From Pararobbsia alpina (lineage in GTDB: Bacteria; Pseudomonadota; Gammaproteobacteria; Burkholderiales; Burkholderiaceae): a stretch of DNA of 64,000 bases. The DNA is taken from positions 124,001-188,000 of the forward strand of contig NZ_CADIKM010000008.1 in NCBI RefSeq assembly GCF_902859895.1. Direction: 5' to 3'. The position numbers and the translations under genes are program-made. The number at the start of each line of letters is the position of its first letter. Position 1 is the first letter of the stretch. Below are positions 57,736-64,000 of the stretch, in pieces. The notes under the pieces were generated by a model that saw only the letters and a list, made by a program, of their open reading frames with translations, was not told the DNA's origin and did not search any database.

Positions 57736-60700
57736 ATGCTGACGAAGAACGAAGAGCGCGTAGCGCATCTCCTTACCGATGTGGTCGACTTTGCACGGGG
57801 GAGGCTGTCAGAGCCCGCGTTCAATGTCGTAGACCCCCTCCTGCGTCATTACTACGAACTCGCTGATCCCGAAGACGTCCAGAGCCGCGATATAGCCGAT
57901 CTCTACGGCGCCGCCATGGCGCACTGGCAGATGGCGCAGAAATTCGTGACGGGCCACGAGGTCCTGCGGGTCTACAACCCCAACCTCGAACAACACGGCT
58001 GGCACTCCGATCATACGATCGTGGAGATCGTCAACGACGACATGCCGTTTCTCGTCGACTCGGTGACCATGGCGGTCAACCGTCTCGGCCTGGCGATGCA
58101 TGCCGCCATTCACCCGGTGTTCCGTGTCTCCCGCGACGCAAGCGGCGCGATCACGCGCATCGCGTTGGGTCACGTCAACGGCGGCGACCCGCAATCGCAT
58201 CTCGAGTCGTTCATTCATTTCGAAGTGGACCGATGCAGCGAGGCCGCAAAGCTTGAAGAACTGCGCAGCGACATTGCGCGTGTGTTGGGCGACGTGCGTG
58301 CCGCAGTGGAAGACTGGCCGAAGATCCTCGAGGTGGCGCGCTCGACCATCGGCGAAATGAAAACGCGTGACACAGGCGCGGAGGGCGTAGAGGCTCGTGC
58401 GTTCCTGGAGTGGATGGTCGCGGATCATTTCACGTTTCTCGGGCATCGCGACTACGAGCTCATCTCGCAGGACGGCGCGTTCGCGCTGCGCGGCGTGCCG
58501 GGTTCCGGCTCAGGACTACTGCGCGAAAGCTTGCGTCCGCCTACAGCCGATAACGTCACGCCATTGCCGCCCGCCGCCGCGGCCATCATCAATGGCTCCG
58601 CGCCGATTTTTCTCACGAAGGCCAATTCGCGAGCGACCGTGCATCGGCCGGGTTATCTGGACTATGTCGGCGTGAAGTGTGTTGGCGCGGACGGCAAGGT
58701 GACAGGAGAGCGACGGTTTATCGGCTTGTACACGTCGACCGCGTATCTGGTCCCCACGTCCGAGATACCGATCGTGCGGCGCAAATGCGCGAACATCATC
58801 AGGCGTGCCGGCTTTCTCGCGAAGGGGCATCTGCACAAGTCGCTGGTGACGGTGCTCGAACAATATCCGCGCGAAGAACTCTTCGAAGCCGATGAGGACG
58901 ACCTGTTCGACATCGCACTCGGTGTGCTGCGCTTGCAGGAACATCAGCGCACACGCCTGTTCGTGCGGCGCGATCGTTTCGACCGCTTTGTCTCGTGCCT
59001 CGTTTTCGTGCCGCGCGACAAGTTCAACACGGACCTGCGCAGGCGCATCGCGAAAGTGCTGATGGAAGCGTTCAACGGCAAGAGCATCGAGTTCACGCCG
59101 CTGCTGTCCGAATCCCCGCTGGCGCGCATCTATATCACGGTGCGTTCGGACAAAGGGGTGATGCACGAAGCCGATACGCGCGAACTCGAACAACGGATCG
59201 TGCAGATCGCGCGTCGCTGGCAGGACGATCTCGCGGATGCGCTGATCGATAGCTTTGGTGAAGAGCAGGGCAATCGGCTCTTGAATCGATATGCGGATTC
59301 GTTCCCGGCCGGTTATCGCGAAGATTATCCGGCGCGTACGGCGGTGCGTGATATCGAATTGATCGAACAGACGCAGGTGAAGGCGGGCGGTCTCGCGATG
59401 AGTCTTTACCGGCCCATTGAAGCGGGGCGGCGGGCGTTTCGCTTCAAGGTCTATCGCGTGGGTGATCCGATCGCACTGTCGCATAGCCTGCCGATGCTGG
59501 AGCATCTTGGCGTACGCGTGGATGAAGAACGGCCTTACCGCATCGAACCGCTTGGTGCGCCGCACGCCTGGATACACGACTTCGGCCTGGAGCTTGCTGA
59601 CGATGTGGAGTTCGACATCGATCGCGTCAAGGAGCTGTTCGAGAACGCGTTCGCGAGTGTCTGGACCGGTGAAGTCGAGAACGACGATTTCAATCGCTTG
59701 GTCCTGCGCGCGCAACTCGGCGCCCGCGACATCACCATCCTGCGCGCTTACGCGAAGTACTTGCGGCAAGTCGGATCGACATTCAGTGACGCCTACATAG
59801 AACGCGCGCTGACCGGCAATCCTGCGATCGCACGCAAGTTGCTTGAACTGTTCCTGGTGCGCTTCAACCCGGCTCTTCCCGGCGCGGCGAGCGATACCCC
59901 CCAAAGCCGTGAGCTCCGCGATACACGCACACAGCATGTCCTCGCCGAAATAGAAACCGCACTCGACAACGTACCCAATCTCGACGAAGACCGCATCCTG
60001 CGCCAGTTCCTGGGCGTCATCAACGCGACAGTGCGGACCAATCATTTTCGTAAGGATGCCGAAGGCAAGCCCAAGCCGTATTTGTCATTCAAACTCGATC
60101 CGTCGAGGGTGCCGGGCTTGCCGGAACCCAAACCCATGTTCGAAATATGGGTCTATGCGCCACGCGTCGAAGGGGTGCATCTGCGAGGCGGCAAGGTCGC
60201 GCGCGGCGGCTTGCGCTGGTCGGATCGTCGAGAAGATTTCCGCACTGAAGTGCTCGGTCTCATGAAGGCGCAGATGGTGAAAAATACCGTGATCGTGCCG
60301 GTTGGATCGAAGGGCGGATTTGTGGTGAAGAACCCACCGCCATTGACCGATCGGGAGGCGTTCGCGCGTGAAGGTGTGGCGTGTTACCAGATGTTCCTGC
60401 GCGGTCTGCTCGACGTGACGGACAACCGTGTGGCCGGCGTCATCGTGCCGCCACCCGACACCGTGCGCCACGATCCCGACGATCCTTATCTTGTCGTGGC
60501 GGCTGATAAGGGCACGGCCACGTTCTCGGACTATGCGAACGCGATCGCGCATGAATATGGATTCTGGCTCGACGACGCCTTCGCTTCCGGCGGTTCAGTA
60601 GGCTACGACCACAAGAGAATGGCGATCACCGCACGCGGCGCGTGGGAGTCGGTGAAGCGGCATTCGCGCGAGATGGGTCTCGACACCCAGACGACGGATT

Positions 60701-62610
60701 TCAACGTGGTCGGTATCGGCGATATGTCGGGCGATGTATTCGGCAATGGCATGCTGCTCTCGCGCCATATCCGCCTGATCGCGGCGTTCGATCATCGCCA
60801 CATCTTCCTCGATCCCGATCCCGATACCGCCGCGAGTTTCAATGAACGCGAACGGCTGTTCGCGCTGTCGCGTTCAAGCTGGGCCGACTACGACGTCGCG
60901 CTGATTTCAGCCGGTGGCGGTGTCTTTCCGAGAACGGCAAAAACGATTGCGTTATCGAAAGAGGTTCAGGCCGCGCTCGGCGTAACAGCGCCGACGCTCG
61001 CGCCGAACGAATTGATCCGCGCGATTCTGTTGGCAGACGTTCATCTCCTTTACAACGGCGGCGTGGGCACATACGTCAAGTCGACGCGCGAGACACACGC
61101 GCAAGTCGGTGACCGCACGAACGACGCTGTGCGCGTCAACGGTTCGGAACTGCGCTGCAAGGTTGTTGCCGAAGGCGGCAATCTTGGCGTGACACAGCTC
61201 GGCCGGATCGAATACGCGCAGCAGGGAGGACGCATCAATACCGATGCCATCGACAATTCCGCGGGCGTGGACTGTTCCGACCATGAGGTGAACATCAAGA
61301 TCCTGCTGGGTCTTGTCGTGGCCGACGGTGAGATGACCGAAAAGCAGCGTAACGCGCTGCTCGCCGAGATGACCGATGAAGTCGGCTTGCTCGTGCTGAA
61401 GGACAACTATGCGCAGACGCAGGCGTTATCGATTGCGAACCGCTACGTGGCCGAGATGCTCGACGCCGAGGCGCGGCTGATGCGCTGGCTGGAACGCGCG
61501 GGGCGGCTGAAACGCAAGATCGAATTCCTGCCCTCTGATGAAGAGATCGCCGAGCGTCTGGCGGCCAAACAAGGGCTTACATCACCCGAGCGCGCCGTGT
61601 TGCTCGCCTACAGCAAGATGTGGCTGTACGACGAGTTGCTTGCCTCCGATGTTCCCGAGGACCCGCTTGTCGCCAGCATGTTGCCCGAGTATTTTCCGCT
61701 GCCCTTACAGGCACGCTACAGCGAACCGATGCAGCGCCATCCGCTCAGGCGTGAAATCCTCGCCGCGCACCTGACGAATGCGTTGATCAACCGGGTCGGC
61801 TGCACCTTCGTGCATCGGTTGATGGAGGAAACCGATGCATGTCCGAGCGAGATTGTGCGCGCCTGCATCATGGCGCGCGACGTATTCGATCTGAACGAGA
61901 TCTGGCGCAATATCGACGCACTCGACTATCGCGTCGCCGACGAAGTACAGGCACGCATGTTTGTCGATGTGGTGCGTTTGCTTGAGGGCGCGACGCTCTG
62001 GTTCCTGCGTCACCTGAAGGTATCGACGGAGGACGCCAGTCTCGCGGCGGAGCGGGTCGCGCGCTGTCGTGAAGCCGCGCAAAGGCTTGGTCCACAGTTA
62101 CTGGCCTTGCTCCCCACCGGCGAACTCGAAGAATGGACAGAACGGCGCCGCGTGCTGGAGGAAGCGGGCGTCGAAGAGGCATTGGCGGCGCAAGCGGCGA
62201 GCGGAGAGATACCGACTGCCGTGCTCGATAGTGCCGAAGTGGCGGCAAGTTGCGGCCGTAGTCTCGAGGTGGTCGCGAGCGTTTACTTTGCTATAGGCAG
62301 ATTGCTGAACTACGGCTGGATCGCCGAGCGTGCGATGGCGTTGCCGGCGTCCACTCACTGGGATCTACTCGCACGGGCGGCTGCTTTGGAAGAACTCGCA
62401 CGGCTCAAGCGCGCACTGACGATCAGCGCGCTCGAACAGACACGCGATATTGACGCAACTGAGGTGATTGTTGAAAACTGGCGCTCGAGAAGGGAAGCCG
62501 CGGTCGAGCGTTACGCACGTCTGCTTGGAGAATTGCGCGCGACGACCGGTGCGAGTCTTTCGATGCTGCTGGTGGTGGTCCGTGAGATAGCGACGCTGGA
62601 ACGCGCGTAG
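57736..62610 (+). CDS. NAD-specific glutamate dehydrogenase, large 180-kDa class
   Basis: 1624 residues from the ATG at 57736, which has GGGAG 5-9 bp upstream. Oxidises glutamate to 2-oxoglutarate and ammonia with NAD. The N-terminal third carries ACT-like regulatory domains (MPFLVDSVTMAVNRLGLAMH); the catalytic core begins near residue 815 (RGGLRWSDRREDFRTEVLGL, VPVGSKGGFV) and the NAD-binding motif is VGIGDMSGDVFGNG near residue 993. The C-terminal domain includes LLAYSKMWLYDELLASDVPED. The gene is monocistronic, with the toxin-antitoxin region upstream. Confidence 0.95.
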   Translation: MLTKNEERVAHLLTDVVDFARGRLSEPAFNVVDPLLRHYYELADPEDVQSRDIADLYGAAMAHWQMAQKFVTGHEVLRVYNPNLEQHGWHSDHTIVEIVNDDMPFLVDSVTMAVNRLGLAMHAAIHPVFRVSRDASGAITRIALGHVNGGDPQSHLESFIHFEVDRCSEAAKLEELRSDIARVLGDVRAAVEDWPKILEVARSTIGEMKTRDTGAEGVEARAFLEWMVADHFTFLGHRDYELISQDGAFALRGVPGSGSGLLRESLRPPTADNVTPLPPAAAAIINGSAPIFLTKANSRATVHRPGYLDYVGVKCVGADGKVTGERRFIGLYTSTAYLVPTSEIPIVRRKCANIIRRAGFLAKGHLHKSLVTVLEQYPREELFEADEDDLFDIALGVLRLQEHQRTRLFVRRDRFDRFVSCLVFVPRDKFNTDLRRRIAKVLMEAFNGKSIEFTPLLSESPLARIYITVRSDKGVMHEADTRELEQRIVQIARRWQDDLADALIDSFGEEQGNRLLNRYADSFPAGYREDYPARTAVRDIELIEQTQVKAGGLAMSLYRPIEAGRRAFRFKVYRVGDPIALSHSLPMLEHLGVRVDEERPYRIEPLGAPHAWIHDFGLELADDVEFDIDRVKELFENAFASVWTGEVENDDFNRLVLRAQLGARDITILRAYAKYLRQVGSTFSDAYIERALTGNPAIARKLLELFLVRFNPALPGAASDTPQSRELRDTRTQHVLAEIETALDNVPNLDEDRILRQFLGVINATVRTNHFRKDAEGKPKPYLSFKLDPSRVPGLPEPKPMFEIWVYAPRVEGVHLRGGKVARGGLRWSDRREDFRTEVLGLMKAQMVKNTVIVPVGSKGGFVVKNPPPLTDREAFAREGVACYQMFLRGLLDVTDNRVAGVIVPPPDTVRHDPDDPYLVVAADKGTATFSDYANAIAHEYGFWLDDAFASGGSVGYDHKRMAITARGAWESVKRHSREMGLDTQTTDFNVVGIGDMSGDVFGNGMLLSRHIRLIAAFDHRHIFLDPDPDTAASFNERERLFALSRSSWADYDVALISAGGGVFPRTAKTIALSKEVQAALGVTAPTLAPNELIRAILLADVHLLYNGGVGTYVKSTRETHAQVGDRTNDAVRVNGSELRCKVVAEGGNLGVTQLGRIEYAQQGGRINTDAIDNSAGVDCSDHEVNIKILLGLVVADGEMTEKQRNALLAEMTDEVGLLVLKDNYAQTQALSIANRYVAEMLDAEARLMRWLERAGRLKRKIEFLPSDEEIAERLAAKQGLTSPERAVLLAYSKMWLYDELLASDVPEDPLVASMLPEYFPLPLQARYSEPMQRHPLRREILAAHLTNALINRVGCTFVHRLMEETDACPSEIVRACIMARDVFDLNEIWRNIDALDYRVADEVQARMFVDVVRLLEGATLWFLRHLKVSTEDASLAAERVARCREAAQRLGPQLLALLPTGELEEWTERRRVLEEAGVEEALAAQAASGEIPTAVLDSAEVAASCGRSLEVVASVYFAIGRLLNYGWIAERAMALPASTHWDLLARAAALEELARLKRALTISALEQTRDIDATEVIVENWRSRREAAVERYARLLGELRATTGASLSMLLVVVREIATLERA

Positions 62611-62730
62611 TTGCGTGAGGCCGGACACAAGACACCCCGAATGTATGGTGTGACAAATGTGTGCCAACAATCCGGCTTGGCGTGAGGACACTTAACAGAC
62701 ATTTGCTAAGCATCCGGCCCGGAAAGCAAG

Positions 62731-62760
62731 AAGGGCCGGCGATTGCCGGCCCTTCCGAAT
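62731..62760 (-). terminator. Terminator downstream of tRNA-Val
   Basis: AAGGGCCGGC and GCCGGCCCTT form a 10-bp stem around GATT; on the minus strand it is followed by CTTGCTTTCC. It begins just past the tRNA 3' end and could also act for the plus-strand glutamate dehydrogenase. Confidence 0.75.
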
Positions 62761-62761
62761 C

Positions 62762-62836
62762 TGGTGGATGGTACAGGGATTGAACCTGTGACCCCTGCCG
62801 TGTGAAGGCAGTGCTCTACCGCTGAGCTAACCATCC
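62762..62836 (-). tRNA. tRNA-Val (CAC)
   Basis: 75 nt on the minus strand with acceptor GGATGGT/ACCATCC, anticodon arm CTGCC-TTCACAC-GGCAG (anticodon CAC), T-arm AGGTTCAATCCCT and encoded CCA. Confidence 0.96.
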
Positions 62837-62849
62837 GAAGAAGACCGCG

Positions 62850-62879
62850 ATTATAGCAACGAGCTTTGCGAACTGGCAA
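62850..62879 (-). promoter_or_regulatory. Sigma-70 promoter for tRNA-Val
   Basis: On the minus strand TTGCCA (62879-62874) is 18 bp from a perfect TATAAT (62855-62850), 13 bp before the tRNA 5' end. Confidence 0.8.
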
Positions 62880-62988
62880 CGGGAAATCTTGCATGCCAAC
62901 CAGCAAGCGCCGTTTCCCAGTCATTGATGCCGCCGCCACACACCCTGCAAAAGCGACGCCGCCAGGCACTCAGCGACCTGCGCCACAT

Positions 62989-63720
62989 TCAAGCAGCCTC
63001 GACAACTTGCGGCTCGACTCGCCACACGCAGCTTCCCTTCACGGCCTTGTCCAGTTCGTTCAGCACGATGCCGTGCGCAGCCTCTTCTTCAGGTAAAGCA
63101 AGTACCACGGCCAGCACGAGTTGGTCGAATCCCGTCTTGACCGCCAGCTCGTCGCCGCCGCTGGCCTGCTCCGATTCTCCGAGCATGTCGATCACGAGGC
63201 TCTCCTGGCCGCGTGTCATGGCCAGGTAAACCTCGGCGAGCAACTCGGCATCGAGCAGGGCGCCGTGCAGGGTCCGATGAGCATTGCTCACGCCGAGTCG
63301 GTCGCACAGGGCGTCCAATGAGTTGCGCTTGCCCGGATACAGCGACTTCGCCTGGACGAGCGTGTCGATCACTTCGCCGCAGTGGCTGACGAATGTCGGC
63401 AGGCCGAGCAGCGAGAATTCGGCGTCGAGAAAGCCAAGGTCGAACGGGGCGTTATGAATGATCAGGTCGGCACCCGCGATGAAATCGCGAAGCTCGTTTG
63501 CAATCTCGCCGAACTTCGGCTTGTCGCTCAGGAATTCGGTCGTCAATCCGTGCACGGCCAATGCGCCCGGCTCGCTATCGCGCTCGGGATTGATGTAGAA
63601 ATGCAGGTTCTTGCCGGTCAGCCGTCGATCGACGAGCTCGACAATACCGACTTCGATCACACGATCGCCCGACCGCGCATTGAGGCCAGTGGTTTCGGTA
63701 TCGAGTATGAGTTGACGCAT
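62989..63720 (-). CDS. dnaQ: DNA polymerase III epsilon subunit
   Basis: 243 residues. Proofreading 3'-5' exonuclease of the replicative polymerase. DEDDh motifs: D7 and E9 in LILDTETTG, Asp in IIHNAPFDLGFLDAE, and His/Asp in LHGALLDAELLAEVY. The C-terminal part is the variable alpha-binding region. It follows rnhA by 42 bp, the common rnhA-dnaQ order. Confidence 0.96.
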   Translation of the reverse strand: MRQLILDTETTGLNARSGDRVIEVGIVELVDRRLTGKNLHFYINPERDSEPGALAVHGLTTEFLSDKPKFGEIANELRDFIAGADLIIHNAPFDLGFLDAEFSLLGLPTFVSHCGEVIDTLVQAKSLYPGKRNSLDALCDRLGVSNAHRTLHGALLDAELLAEVYLAMTRGQESLVIDMLGESEQASGGDELAVKTGFDQLVLAVVLALPEEEAAHGIVLNELDKAVKGSCVWRVEPQVVEAA

Positions 63721-63762
63721 AGCTTGATGTTTGCCTGGGGTGTTGCAGTAGCGTTGCGCCGA

Positions 63763-64000
63763 CTATGCCTCGGTCAGCGATGCGACGCCCTTGTTCGCGA
63801 GCTGATCCGCACGCTCGTTCTCGGGGTGTCCCGCATGGCCCTTGACCCAGCGCCATTCGAGTTCGTGTTTGGTCGTCGCCTCGTCGAGCCGTTTCCACAG
63901 ATCGGCGTTCTTGACGGGCGCCTTGGCGGCGGTCATCCAGTTTTTTTTCTTCCAGCCGTGGATCCACTCGCTGATACCTTTCTGCACATACTGCGAGTCG
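63763..64000 (-). CDS. rnhA: Ribonuclease HI, 5' end cut by window edge
   Basis: 79 codons are visible, beginning in [20 protein letters not shown] and ending [10 protein letters not shown]. The catalytic Asp of the DSQY motif, the basic handle region and the [18 protein letters not shown] motif (catalytic His and Asp) are all present, so the missing part is only the N-terminal half. Degrades RNA in RNA-DNA hybrids. Followed by dnaQ. Confidence 0.95.
   Translation of the reverse strand, partial: DSQYVQKGISEWIHGWKKKNWMTAAKAPVKNADLWKRLDEATTKHELEWRWVKGHAGHPENERADQLANKGVASLTEA

Overview
The window is chromosomal core sequence from a GC-rich beta-proteobacterium of the order Burkholderiales, most likely family Burkholderiaceae (the Burkholderia/Paraburkholderia neighbourhood). 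This is inferred from gene content and order: yceD-rpmF-plsX-fabHDG-acpP-fabF followed by rpoE-rseA-rseB-mucD; lepA-lepB-rnc-era-recO-pdxJ-acpS-nagZ; an EF-P with Arg32 beside its rhamnosyltransferase EarP; and uvrC-pgsA followed by tRNA-Gly and tRNA-Cys. The species cannot be named from the sequence. No rRNA, insertion sequence, prophage or CRISPR array was seen.

Layout. 1-3.4 kb: a GH15 glycosidase cut by the left edge, two small unknown proteins, tRNA-Asn and ferredoxin fdxA. 3.7-9.7 kb: nicotinate phosphoribosyltransferase, an NhaD-like antiporter, a 2-hydroxyacid dehydrogenase overlapping rmuC, a GNAT acetyltransferase and a small membrane protein. 9.8-15.2 kb: mobA and moaA (molybdenum cofactor), then a very long RNase E gene. 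16.0-20.6 kb: rluC, HAD phosphatase, Rieske protein and S49 peptidase on the plus strand, convergent with an RsmI-like methylase and a Maf pyrophosphatase. 20.7-27.7 kb: YceD, L32 and the fatty-acid synthesis cluster. 27.8-32.8 kb: an unknown membrane protein, the envelope-stress sigma factor with its anti-sigma factors and protease, and a small thioredoxin-fold protein. 32.8-41.2 kb: the lepA to nagZ run. 41.2-45 kb (minus strand): an orphan response regulator with a decayed ATPase core, efp and earP. 45-48.4 kb: uvrC, pgsA and two tRNAs. 48.5-49.7 kb: a copper-delivery pair (Sco1 and PCuAC) for cytochrome oxidase. 49.9-55.7 kb: otsB-otsA (trehalose), an ABC exporter and a glycosyltransferase. 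55.8-57.5 kb: small accessory genes and a HigB/HigA-type toxin-antitoxin pair beside the remnant of another HTH gene. 57.7-62.6 kb: the large NAD-glutamate dehydrogenase. 62.7-64 kb: tRNA-Val, dnaQ and the start-truncated rnhA.

Most genes work in tight operons with 1-20 bp overlaps. The accessory signal is concentrated at 55.8-57.7 kb. I did not find a convincing new multi-gene system. The observations most worth following are the AT-rich 16-bp palindrome overlapping the -10 box of the toxin-antitoxin operon, the response regulator whose GAFTGA and Walker B motifs are altered, the 13-unit pentapeptide tail on RNase III, a 13-bp periodic repeat upstream of fabG, paired hairpins in the rne leader, and a terminator-like hairpin just ahead of lepA.
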